Positions 1 through 7,316 of a stretch of 11,565 bases of DNA are shown here, piece by piece. The position numbers and the translations under genes are program-made. The notes under the pieces were generated by a model, which made no database searches, had not been told where the DNA came from, and saw nothing but the letters and a program-made list of their open reading frames with translations. The DNA comes from Acidobacteriota bacterium (GTDB lineage Bacteria > Acidobacteriota > Terriglobia > Terriglobales > SCQP01), in NCBI GenBank assembly GCA_021823305.1, contig JAKAOE010000017.1:1-11565 (forward strand), read 5' to 3'. Numbering within the stretch: position 1 is the first letter of the stretch; every line of letters starts with the position of its first letter.

Positions 1-1082
<1,082 letters not shown>

Positions 1083-1184
1083 CAATAAAGTGCGCTGGAG
1101 CAGATGGGTATGCGTGGCGCCGGCGCACCGGCCGGCCGGCGGTTCTGAGCCCAATCAGAGCCCATGGATTCTGCTTCGCTATGT

Positions 1185-1260
1185 GGGGCTGTGGCGCAGT
1201 TGGGAGCGCGCTTCCATGGCATGGAAGAGGTCAGGGGTTCGAACCCCCTCAGCTCCACCA
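1185..1260 (+). tRNA. tRNA-Ala (anticodon GGC), 3' CCA encoded
   Basis: The 76-nt cloverleaf folds fully. The acceptor stem is GGGGCTG (1185-1191) with CAGCTCC (1250-1256), including the G3-U70 wobble that identifies alanine tRNAs. The D stem is GCGC/GCGC (1194-1197, 1206-1209). The anticodon stem CTTCC/GGAAG encloses loop ATGGCAT, with anticodon GGC at 1218-1220 reading codon GCC. The T arm is AGGGG-TTCGAAC-CCCCT (1233-1249). The discriminator is A1257 and CCA is encoded at 1258-1260. GCC codons are frequent in this GC-rich window, so a GGC-reading tRNA fits. No promoter or T-run terminator is convincing beside it, and no integrase or duplicated 3' end suggests use as an attachment site. Confidence 0.97.
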
Positions 1261-1290
1261 CTGATTCAACTCCCCGCAACTTCGGCAAGG

Positions 1291-1300
1291 CGTCCGGACG
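1291..1300. other. Gene-free stretch after the tRNA (1261-1494), with a perfect 10-bp palindrome
   Basis: The 234 bp between the tRNA and the next start codon hold no supportable gene. They contain the palindrome CGTCCGGACG (1291-1300), two copies of AGGCGTCCG 42 bp apart (1288-1296 and 1330-1338), a promoter (1407-1435) and a ribosome binding site (about 1479-1485). None of the dyads is followed by a T-run, so I do not call a terminator. Confidence 0.45.
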
Positions 1301-1406
1301 TGGCTCCCTCACGAGGCCGCTCGCGGGGCCAGGCGTCCGCTGCTTTCTGACCGGCGAGATTCCGCAGGAACCCCAGCGGGCGTATTCCCCCAAATGGGTG
1401 TCTCGC

Positions 1407-1435
1407 TTGATGGGCTCGTGACGCTGCGTTATATT
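1407..1435 (+). promoter_or_regulatory. Sigma-70-type promoter for the winged-helix gene
   Basis: A -35 box TTGATG (1407-1412) is separated by exactly 17 bp from a -10 box TATATT (1430-1435), a near-consensus housekeeping promoter. Transcription would start near 1442, giving a leader of about 53 nt before the ATG at 1495. Copies of ATGGG (1394 and 1410) and of CTCG flank or overlap the -35 box and could be half-sites for a regulator, possibly the encoded protein itself; that is speculation. Confidence 0.6.
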
Positions 1436-1494
1436 TCTGACTTGGTTTGGTGCCGGTGCCTTCCATCATGTCATTAAAGGGAGGGAAAAGCGCT

Positions 1495-2367
1495 ATGGCC
1501 TCATCGTTCGCGGAAACGAGTTGGAGTCCGGGTCTACTGGAACTCGCAACGGCACTCTCCCTAGCGCCACAGGCCCAAGTTCGGAGGCGCATCGCGGAAC
1601 TCTGCGCTGCCCTGCCGCGACCGACGGAAGTACAGGTCAAACCGGAGTTGTTTCGCCTGGCGGTGATGTTGGTGCGCGCGGCGGCGCGGAACATGGCGGG
1701 AGCGCTGGGCACCACACCAGTCAAATTGCTGCAATTCTCCAACCCGCTCTGCGGGGAGATCACGCTGGAAGGAACACGCGGCATCGAGCGGCGCCTCGAC
1801 CGTGCGCTCGGCGGCGGCCCGCTGGTGATTCTGGAAGCGCGCCAGCCGCTGCACGTCAAGTGGCAGGGGCCAGGCCTGGGGCGATTTTTCGTGCTCAGCG
1901 GCGCCGCCTGGGCCAACGAGCGCAAGGCGGGGCCGAACGAGTTCCTGCTGGCGCCGGTGGGCGCGACCGTACTCGTGGCGGCCGGCGGGAACGTGCTGCT
2001 GCGCGATTCGCCGGTGGCGGCCACGCTGGCGCTGGCGCGCAACGCCGGGCTGGAATTTGACGCCCTAGCGGCGGAGGCGGCCAGTTCGCGCGTCACCGCC
2101 GCGACCACGATGGGAATCTTGCAGATGGATGAGGATCACGCGACTCTGGGCCGGCGCCACATCCACCTTTCCGCCGCCGAGGCTGCGGTGCTGCGCACGC
2201 TGGCCGAGGCTGGCGGAGCGGTGGTGAGGCGGGCGGAGCTGGCGGCAATGGCACGCGTCAAGTCGGAAAAATCGCTGGAGTACGTGCTGGTGCACCTGCG
2301 CGACAAGCTGGGCGACGGCCTGATCACCACCGTCTACGGCTCGGGCTGCGCGCTGGAGATGAGCTGA
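1495..2367 (+). CDS. Winged-helix DNA-binding protein, OmpR/PhoB-type C-terminus, no receiver domain
   Basis: The 290-residue protein ends in a winged-helix domain (residues about 222-289). It has the family pattern: LSAAEAAVLRTLAEAGGAVV, then a recognition-helix region, LRDKLGDG, and the wing TTVYGSG, matching the 'LR.KLg...I.TvrG.GY' signature of OmpR/PhoB effectors. Unlike those response regulators it lacks an N-terminal receiver with phospho-Asp. Residues 1-220 are unassigned; they carry PELFRLAV (50-57), RGIERRLDR (95-103) and GPGLG (125-129), which faintly recall a histidine-kinase ATPase without its key asparagines. I chose ATG 1495 because GGGAGG (1479-1484) precedes it by 10 nt. A TTG at 1447 would start almost at the promoter's first transcribed base and lacks a binding site. 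Likely a transcription regulator; target unknown. It converges on the HD gene with 5 bp between stops. Confidence 0.85.
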   Translation: MASSFAETSWSPGLLELATALSLAPQAQVRRRIAELCAALPRPTEVQVKPELFRLAVMLVRAAARNMAGALGTTPVKLLQFSNPLCGEITLEGTRGIERRLDRALGGGPLVILEARQPLHVKWQGPGLGRFFVLSGAAWANERKAGPNEFLLAPVGATVLVAAGGNVLLRDSPVAATLALARNAGLEFDALAAEAASSRVTAATTMGILQMDEDHATLGRRHIHLSAAEAAVLRTLAEAGGAVVRRAELAAMARVKSEKSLEYVLVHLRDKLGDGLITTVYGSGCALEMS

Positions 2368-2372
2368 AGACT

Positions 2373-2936
2373 CTATAGACCGAGCGCGGGGGCGATGCCA
2401 CGCATCGCCGCGAGGCAGGTGGCGATGTGCTGTTCCAGCGGGAGGCCGAGCTCGAGCGCGCCCTGCTCGATGTCGGCGCGACTGACGGAGCGTGCGAAGG
2501 CCTTGTCCTTGAGCTTGCGGCGCACGCCGGTGGGCTCGACCTCGGCCAGCGACTTGCCCGGCTTGACCAGGGCGCAGGCGGTAAGAAAGCCGGAGATCTC
2601 ATCGCAGGCGAACAGCGTCTTGTCCAGTGCGGACTCGCGTTTGGCGCCGGTGGCCTCGCAGTGCGCCAGGATGGCGTGGCGCACGCGATCCGGATAGCCG
2701 CGCTCGGCCAGGATCCGGCTGCCCTGCAGCGGGTGGTCGGGCAGGTTGGGCCAGCGCTCGTAGTCGAAGTCGTGCAGCAACCCGGCCAGGCCCCACAGCT
2801 GGCGTTCCTCGGGATCGGCCGGCGCGTAGGCCAGGCAGCAGGCCTCGACCGCCAGCGCGTGCTTGCGCAGGCTCTCCGACTGCGTGTACTCGTGCAGCAG
2901 CGCCAGCGCCTCCGCGCGCGAGGGAGCGGCGCTCAT
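2373..2936 (-). CDS. HD-domain protein, putative metal-dependent phosphohydrolase
   Basis: A 187-residue soluble protein with one HD domain. The likely metal ligands are His26 (LRKHALAVE), the His55-Asp56 pair ([12 protein letters not shown]), His87 or His92 ([11 protein letters not shown]) and Asp112 (FACDEISGF). This order, H...HD...H...D, is that of the HD phosphohydrolase superfamily, and the HP following the HD helix is usual for small uncharacterised members. The family hydrolyses phosphoester bonds in nucleotides or related substrates; the substrate here cannot be read from the sequence. The ATG overlaps the nuoB stop as ATGA (2936-2933), with no Shine-Dalgarno of its own, so it is probably translated by coupling to nuoB from the same transcript. 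No membrane segment or signal peptide is visible. Confidence 0.88.
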   Translation of the reverse strand: MSAAPSRAEALALLHEYTQSESLRKHALAVEACCLAYAPADPEERQLWGLAGLLHDFDYERWPNLPDHPLQGSRILAERGYPDRVRHAILAHCEATGAKRESALDKTLFACDEISGFLTACALVKPGKSLAEVEPTGVRRKLKDKAFARSVSRADIEQGALELGLPLEQHIATCLAAMRGIAPALGL

Positions 2937-3496
2937 GCCAGCGCGGGGCCGAGGTTGAGCGCGTCCTTGAAGGTGCCGCGCTGGTTCTCGATCTTCTTCT
3001 GCAGCATCATCACGGCGTAGATGAGCTGCTCCGGGCGCGGCGGGCAGCCGGGCACGTAGACGTCGATCGGAATCACCTGGTTGACGCCCTGCACCAGCGC
3101 GTAATTGTTGAACACGCCGCCGGAGGTGGCGCAGGCGCCCATGGAGATGGCGTACTTGGGCTCGGGCATCTGCTCATACAGCTGGCGGATGACCGGCGCC
3201 ATCTTCTGCGAGACGCGGCCGGCGATGATCATCAGGTCCGACTGGCGCGGCGAAGGGCGGAAGACCTCGGCGCCGAAGCGCGCCACATCGAAGCGCGCCG
3301 CCGACATGGACATCATCTCGATGGCGCAGCACGCCAGGCCGAACGTCATCGGCCAGATCGAGTTCTTGCGCACCCAGTTGACCGCCTTGTCGAGCGAGGC
3401 GAACAGCACCCCGTCCGGCGTGGTTTGGCCGTAGAAAGCCTCGCGCCCGCTGTCGTGCGGATCGAGGTTGCGGTAGCGCTCAAGGCCGGAGCCCAT
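2933..3496 (-). CDS. nuoB: NADH-quinone oxidoreductase subunit B (complex I 20 kDa subunit)
   Basis: NuoB carries the N2 [4Fe-4S] cluster, the last iron-sulfur centre before quinone, at the junction of the peripheral and membrane arms of respiratory complex I. The 187-residue translation has all four cluster cysteines: the tandem Cys56-Cys57 ([10 protein letters not shown]), Cys122 ([10 protein letters not shown]) and Cys151 (VPGCPPRPE). The conserved [23 protein letters not shown] segment lies at 79-101. The reading frame stays open upstream to about 3796, but only ATG 3496 ([10 protein letters not shown]) gives a normal NuoB N-terminus; everything before it is non-homologous DNA. The Shine-Dalgarno is poor (AGGGG just before the ATG). 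No other nuo gene is in the window: upstream is a permease remnant and downstream a coupled HD-domain gene. A weak TTGCAA...TTAAAG promoter may lie just upstream. Confidence 0.96.
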   Translation of the reverse strand: MGSGLERYRNLDPHDSGREAFYGQTTPDGVLFASLDKAVNWVRKNSIWPMTFGLACCAIEMMSMSAARFDVARFGAEVFRPSPRQSDLMIIAGRVSQKMAPVIRQLYEQMPEPKYAISMGACATSGGVFNNYALVQGVNQVIPIDVYVPGCPPRPEQLIYAVMMLQKKIENQRGTFKDALNLGPALA

Positions 3497-3620
3497 GCCC
3501 CTATCTTTAATCAGCCTAGCGGGATTTGCAAGGCGGTGTACTCGTCCAGGTGATGCGTTACACATCGGGGGCAGTGCCGGGAGCACCGACGCCGACCACC
3601 CGGATCGGGCGGCGGCGGTC

Positions 3621-3989
3621 GCCCTCGGCGCCTCCCGCGCCAGCATCCTGCGCAACGCGGCAACTTGGAGACGCCCTGAGCGCCAGCGGGCGTCCGTTGC
3701 CGGGGATCGAAGCTCGGCCACAGCCCGACCAACGGGAGGGCGTCCCAAGTCAGGGGTGGCCGTGCCACTGGTGCTGCGCCAGGGCCTGGCCATCACCGCA
3801 ACCGGCCTGGCGCTCGCGGCGCTGCTCGCGGGGACCCTCGGCAGCCTGCTCGTGGGCGTGCGGCCCCGCGATCCGGCGACCTACGCCGCGGCGACGCTGC
3901 TGCTCGTGGCCGTGGCGCTGCTGGCCAGCCTGGCGCCGGCCCGGCGCGCCATGCGCCAGGACCCGGTGCGGACGCTGCGCTGCGAGTAG
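3621..3989 (+). pseudogene. Remnant of an FtsX/MacB-type ABC permease C-terminus, split by a 114-bp insert
   Basis: Residues encoded at 3768-3986 ([17 protein letters not shown] ... PARRAMRQDPVRTLRCE) match the closing segment of MacB/FtsX-family 'orphan' permeases of Acidobacteriota: two hydrophobic helices, the [11 protein letters not shown] loop, LASLAPARRAM, and the final 'DPvraLR.E'. In the same frame at 3621-3653 stands [11 protein letters not shown], which in these permeases directly precedes VLRQGL. Here the two halves are separated by 114 bp (3654-3767), exactly 38 codons, holding a large dyad. Nothing upstream of 3621 resembles the remaining several hundred residues or the large extracytoplasmic domain, so this is a decayed tail, not a gene. 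The stop is TAG 3987-3989. The family match of the second half is firm; the assignment of the 11-residue first half is likely but short. Confidence 0.75.
3663..3750. repeat. 88-bp imperfect inverted repeat with nested stems (possible MITE- or REP-like element)
   Basis: The outer arms ACTTGGAGACGCCCT (3663-3677) and AGGGCGTCCCAAGT (3737-3750) pair over 14 bp with one bulged A (3669). An inner pair CCGTTG (3694-3699) and CAACGG (3730-3735) sits next to the right arm. The left arm can instead fold locally, GACGCCC (3670-3676) with GGGCGTC (3688-3694), 7 bp perfect. The element lies inside the 114-bp stretch that splits the permease motif, so insertion of a small mobile palindrome is a reasonable reading. 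It encodes no recognisable protein. Whether it recurs in the genome cannot be seen here. Confidence 0.5.
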
Positions 3990-3993
3990 CCGG

Positions 3994-4260
3994 TCAGGGT
4001 ACCCAGTTGTCGAAACGCGGCGCAAACGGATCGCGCGGCGCGATGTGCACCAGGTGAAAGGCGGCGCCGGGCCAGGCCATGGCCGCGTCGCCGCCGGCCT
4101 CGGCAGCGTGTTTGCGCACCAGCGCGCCGCCGGTCGCGAGGTTGATGGCGGCGACCTGGCCGGGATAGCGGCGCTCGAAATCGGCCTGGTACTTGTCCCG
4201 GTAGATCCGCTCGCCGGCGGCGGCGGACTGCGGATCGGCGGGCTGCGAGGGTTCTCCCAT
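3994..4260 (-). CDS. Small hypothetical protein, 88 residues
   Basis: I cannot name this protein. It reads as a compact soluble domain: an alanine/glutamine-rich start, then YRDKYQADFERRYPGQVAAIN, a glycine turn, and PGAAFHLVHIAP near the end. This order, a charged helix, a 'PGqvaAI' strand and a final 'F.LV.I' strand, resembles a class of short uncharacterised bacterial proteins; the resemblance is from memory and gives no function. The start ATG 4260 is fixed from upstream by an in-frame TAG three codons before it. The GGCGGAG next to the ATG is too close to be a good ribosome binding site. It is divergent from the ABC exporter and its stop faces the permease remnant 4 bp away. No membrane segment or signal peptide is seen. 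Confidence 0.7.
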   Translation of the reverse strand: MGEPSQPADPQSAAAGERIYRDKYQADFERRYPGQVAAINLATGGALVRKHAAEAGGDAAMAWPGAAFHLVHIAPRDPFAPRFDNWVP

Positions 4261-4268
4261 CTCCGCCT

Positions 4269-4277
4269 ATTGTACCA
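4269..4277 (-). promoter_or_regulatory. Extended -10 promoter of the 88-residue gene
   Basis: The minus strand reads TGG-TACAAT (4277-4269), a TGn extended -10 with five of six matches to consensus. It ends 8 nt before the ATG at 4260, so the mRNA would have almost no leader. No convincing -35 box is present. The position relative to the start codon copies the pyrG arrangement. Confidence 0.45.
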
Positions 4278-4353
4278 CGAAGCGATACATTTTCGGGGGT
4301 GCAGCGCCGTCGCCGCGCGACAACCCACGCAAGATGCGGTAGCCTGATGGTTT

Positions 4354-5310
4354 ATGGGTACCGCAACCGAACCCGGCGCCGCCGCCATGGTGGACGTGCG
4401 CGACCTGCGCAAGAGCTACGGCAAGCTCGAGGCGGTGCGCGGGGTGAGCTTCCGCATCCCCGAGCGCACCATCTTCGGCCTGCTGGGCCCGAACGGCGCC
4501 GGCAAAACCAGCATCATCGAGATGATCGAGGGCCTGCGCGTGCCCGACGGCGGCAGCGTGCGGGTGTGCGGGCTGCGGCCGATCGAGGACGCGATGCAGG
4601 TGCGCCAGATTCTCGGCGCGCAATTGCAAACCACTTCCCTGCCGGACAAAATCCGCGTACGCGAGGCGTTCGACCTGTTCGCCAGCTTCTACGCCAACCC
4701 CGCCGACGTGGACCAACTGCTCGACTGGGTCGGCCTGCGGGACAAGAGCGCCACCTTCTTCCAGTACCTCTCGGGCGGCGAAAAGCAGCGCGTGGCGCTG
4801 GGACTGGCGCTGGTCGGCAACCCCAGGATGCTCTTCCTGGACGAGCCCACCACCGGCTTGGACGCCAAAATCCGGCGCGAGCTGCACGACCTCATCCTGC
4901 GCCTGCGCGACCAGGGCAAGAGCATCCTGATCTCGACCCACTACATTGAGGAGGCCGAGCGGCTGTGCGATCTGGTGGGCATCATTGATCACGGCAAACT
5001 GCACGCCATCGGCCCGCCGCGCCGCCTGATCGAGGAGCAGGGCGCCGGCGACCGCCTGGAAGTCAGCCTCAGCGCGCCCATCGCGCTCGACGAACTGAAG
5101 GCGCTGAACGGGGTGGAGGCGGCGCAGGAGGCGCCCGCCGGCAACGGCGGCGCGGCCTACTTCCTGCGTGGCCGCAGCGGCGGCAAGATGCTGGCTTCGC
5201 TGGCGGTCTACGCCGACCGCTTGGGGCACGAACTGATCGAGGCGCGCATCGCGCACACCTCGCTGGAGGACGTCTACTTGAGCCTGACTGGACGGAGGAT
5301 GGGGGAATGA
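4354..5310 (+). CDS. ABC-2 type exporter, ATP-binding subunit
   Basis: This 318-residue ATPase powers an ABC exporter on the cytoplasmic face of the membrane. All nucleotide-binding motifs are present: Walker A GPNGAGKTS (45-53), the Q-loop at GAQLQTTSLPDK (Gln90 or Gln92), signature LSGGE (139-143), Walker B LFLDE (160-164), D-loop around TGLD (167-170) and the switch His196 (STHYIEEAE). The tail after about residue 220 resembles the accessory C-terminal domain of drug-type (DrrA/NatA/CcmA-like) ATPases. The substrate is not readable. ATG 4354 has no clear Shine-Dalgarno; ATG 4387 (MVDVRDLRKSYG) is an equally plausible start that would remove 11 residues. Its stop overlaps the permease start as ATGA, so the two are one operon with coupled translation. 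Confidence 0.94.
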   Translation: MGTATEPGAAAMVDVRDLRKSYGKLEAVRGVSFRIPERTIFGLLGPNGAGKTSIIEMIEGLRVPDGGSVRVCGLRPIEDAMQVRQILGAQLQTTSLPDKIRVREAFDLFASFYANPADVDQLLDWVGLRDKSATFFQYLSGGEKQRVALGLALVGNPRMLFLDEPTTGLDAKIRRELHDLILRLRDQGKSILISTHYIEEAERLCDLVGIIDHGKLHAIGPPRRLIEEQGAGDRLEVSLSAPIALDELKALNGVEAAQEAPAGNGGAAYFLRGRSGGKMLASLAVYADRLGHELIEARIAHTSLEDVYLSLTGRRMGE

Positions 5311-6221
5311 ACCGCTGGCTGCGCATGGCCTGGATGAACGTGCTGCTGAGCTACCGCGTGAAGATCGCTTTTTTCTTCACCTTCATCTTCCCGATGATGT
5401 TCTTCTTCCTCTATTTCTCGATCTTCGCCAAGGGCAACCCGGTCGTGGTGGAGGCGCTGATGGGGCCGCTGATCAGCTTCAACGTGATCAGCAACGCGCT
5501 CTTCGGGCTTTCCGTGCAACTGGTGGCGATGCGCGAGCGCGACATGCTGCGGCGCTACCATCTGGCGCCGCTGCGCCCGGTGGAGATGGTGGGCAGCCGG
5601 CTGCTGAGCAACTACCTCCTGTTCCTGCCGGTGGTGGTGCTGCAGTACGCGCTGGCGGTGTGGATTTACGGGATGCCGGTGGAGGGGTCGCTGCTGGCGC
5701 TGTGGCTGGTGGTCACGCTGGGCTACCTGGCGCTGGGCTCGGTCGGGCTGGTGGTGGCCGGCATCGTGGACACGGTGCAGGAGGCCACGGTGTGGAACCA
5801 GATTCTGTTTTTCGCCCTGCTCTTCCTCACCGGCACCACGCTGCCGTTGGTTTCCCTGACCCACACCTTGCAGCAGTTGGCGCTCTTCATGCCGCCCACG
5901 CTGATGATCCTGGGCAGCGCCGGGATCATGCTCGGCAGGCAGGGGTTGCTGCAGAACCTGCCGATCATCGTCGGACTGGCGCTGATCACGGTGTCGTGCC
6001 TGGGGCTGGGCGTGGCGCTGTTCCGTTGGGAAAAGGAGCAGAAGACGACCCGCCGCGGACGGCTGCAGGCGGCGCTGGCGCTGGTTCCGATTCTCCTCGT
6101 CGGGCTCTGGCTGAATGCGTCTTCCGGCTTTCAACGCGCCGACCGGGTGTACCTGCAGCAGTCGGCGCGGGCGCTCAGCGGGCAGCGCATGATGCGGGAG
6201 ATCAGCGGTTCCCGGAAGTAG
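5307..6221 (+). CDS. ABC-2 type exporter, membrane permease
   Basis: This 304-residue integral membrane protein is the partner of the preceding ATPase. Hydrophobic segments are visible at about 20-40, 55-75, 98-122, 128-153, 166-184 and 217-240, the usual six-span ABC-2 core. MRERDMLRRYHLAPLRP (about 75-91) is the cytoplasmic coupling loop, and the FLTGTTLPL stretch before the fifth loop is typical of this family. A further hydrophobic helix (about 255-272, LQAALALVPILLVGLWLN) is followed by a polar tail of about 30 residues, so the C-terminus may be extracytoplasmic, unlike a plain six-span member. The start is ATG 5307, with GGAGG about 10 nt upstream inside the ATPase gene. Its last 20 bp overlap the convergent dehydrogenase gene. 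The exported substrate is unknown. Confidence 0.92.
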   Translation: MNRWLRMAWMNVLLSYRVKIAFFFTFIFPMMFFFLYFSIFAKGNPVVVEALMGPLISFNVISNALFGLSVQLVAMRERDMLRRYHLAPLRPVEMVGSRLLSNYLLFLPVVVLQYALAVWIYGMPVEGSLLALWLVVTLGYLALGSVGLVVAGIVDTVQEATVWNQILFFALLFLTGTTLPLVSLTHTLQQLALFMPPTLMILGSAGIMLGRQGLLQNLPIIVGLALITVSCLGLGVALFRWEKEQKTTRRGRLQAALALVPILLVGLWLNASSGFQRADRVYLQQSARALSGQRMMREISGSRK

Positions 6222-7215
6222 CCAGCACCACCTTGCCGAACGGATGCTGCGCGGCGAGGTAGCGGTGTGCCTCGGCCCCCTGCGCCAGCGGAAAGACGCG
6301 GTCCACCACCGGGCGCAGCCGCCCGGCGGCCACCGCCGCCAGCACATCGTCGAGGTCGGCACGCCGGCCCATGTAGGAGCCCTTCAGCCGCAGTTGGCGG
6401 GAAAACAGGAAGCGCAGGTCCACGCGCGCCTCGTAGCCGGTGGTGGCGCCGCAGGTGACCAGCACGCCGTTGGGCGCGAGCGAGCGCAGGCTCTGGTCCC
6501 AACTCGCCTGGCCCACGTGCTCGATCACCACATCCACACCCGCGGGCGCCAACTGCTTCACCGCCTGCGATACCGGCAGTCCAGGATCGTAGTGGTCGAT
6601 CGCCGCATCGGCGCCCAGCTTGAGGGCCAGCTCGAGCTGTTCCTTGCGCGCCGTGGCCAGCACGCGGCAGCCCCAGAGCTTCGCCACTTGAATGGCGGCG
6701 ATGCCGACGCCGCTGGCGGCCGCCCACACCAGCACCGTCTGCCCGGGGCGAACTTGGGCGCGGCGCACCAGCATGTTCCACGCGGTGACAAACACCAGCG
6801 GCATGGAAGCGGCCTCGGCGAAATCGAGGCCGGCGGGAAACGGCAGCAGGCAGCGGCGCGGCACGGCGACCAGTTCGGCATATCCGCCGTCCCGCTGGTA
6901 GCCGAACACCTGATAACGCGCGCACTCGTTGTCGCGCCCGGCGAGGCAGAAATGGCACAACCCGCAGCCGGCGCCGGGCGCCACCAGCACCCGCTCGCCG
7001 CTCTCCGCCAGCTCGCCGGCGATGTCGGCGCCGAGAATGCGCGGCAACTCCATTTTGAGCGTCGGAAAGCCGGCTCGCAGGGCGAGGTCGAGCCGGTTGA
7101 GCGCGCAGGCGCGAACCTGAACCAGAACCTCCCCAGGCCCTGGAACCGGATCGGGAACACTCTCGGCCACCAGCACCTCGGGCTCCCCGTGATTGTGGAT
7201 GCGTAGTGCGTTCAC
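6202..7215 (-). CDS. Zinc-binding dehydrogenase / quinone oxidoreductase-like (medium-chain dehydrogenase superfamily)
   Basis: A 337-residue member of the medium-chain dehydrogenase/reductase superfamily, probably an NAD(P)H-dependent oxidoreductase of the cytoplasm. An N-terminal GroES-like domain opens with NALRIHNHGEPEVL. The structural-zinc cluster GCGLCHFCLAGRDNEC gives Cys84, 87, 90 and 98. The nucleotide-binding fold carries AAASGVGIAAIQVAK (about 164-178). The usual catalytic-zinc ligands are absent: the first site reads ACALNRLDL and the usual GHE motif is LGADIAG, so the enzyme keeps structural but probably not catalytic zinc, as in quinone-oxidoreductase-like members. I chose GTG 7215 because TAGG lies 8 nt upstream and the N-terminus then aligns with relatives; GTG 7221 would add two residues. 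Divergent from tig. Substrate unknown. Confidence 0.9.
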   Translation of the reverse strand: MNALRIHNHGEPEVLVAESVPDPVPGPGEVLVQVRACALNRLDLALRAGFPTLKMELPRILGADIAGELAESGERVLVAPGAGCGLCHFCLAGRDNECARYQVFGYQRDGGYAELVAVPRRCLLPFPAGLDFAEAASMPLVFVTAWNMLVRRAQVRPGQTVLVWAAASGVGIAAIQVAKLWGCRVLATARKEQLELALKLGADAAIDHYDPGLPVSQAVKQLAPAGVDVVIEHVGQASWDQSLRSLAPNGVLVTCGATTGYEARVDLRFLFSRQLRLKGSYMGRRADLDDVLAAVAAGRLRPVVDRVFPLAQGAEAHRYLAAQHPFGKVVLATSGNR

Positions 7216-7269
7216 TCGCACAGCCTAGCAGGAACGGAGCGGCCATGCCGCCACGCGGCCCGTGATGGC

Positions 7270-7304
7270 CACCCCTGAAACGGGGTGCAGCGGACTGTTA
7301 TAAT
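7270..7304 (+). promoter_or_regulatory. tig promoter with an inverted repeat enclosing the -35 box
   Basis: A perfect TATAAT (7299-7304), preceded by TGT (extended -10), lies 18 bp after CTGAAA (7275-7280), a 4/6 match to TTGACA. Transcription would begin near 7311, about 5 nt before the ATG. The -35 sits almost wholly in the 6-nt loop of a perfect inverted repeat CACCCC-TGAAAC-GGGGTG (7270-7287), which looks like an operator for a dimeric repressor; the protein is unknown. There is no CIRCE-type repeat. Confidence 0.65.
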
Positions 7305-7316
7305 CACAGTTGAAAT

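Noticed and set aside
1185..1260. tRNA-Ala as an integration site for a genomic island
   Set aside because: There is no integrase, no duplicated tRNA 3' end and no change in gene type downstream within the window.
1447..1494. A TTG start at 1447 or ATG at 1468 for the winged-helix gene
   Set aside because: Neither has a ribosome binding site; ATG 1495 has GGGAGG at good spacing.
3497..3796. An N-terminal extension of nuoB up to 3796
   Set aside because: The frame is open but the added residues are Arg/Ala-rich, lie over the dyad and permease remnant, and match nothing in NuoB; ATG 3496 gives the normal N-terminus.
7270..7287. The CACCCC/GGGGTG dyad as a terminator
   Set aside because: There is no T-run on either strand and it overlaps the tig promoter, so an operator is the better reading.
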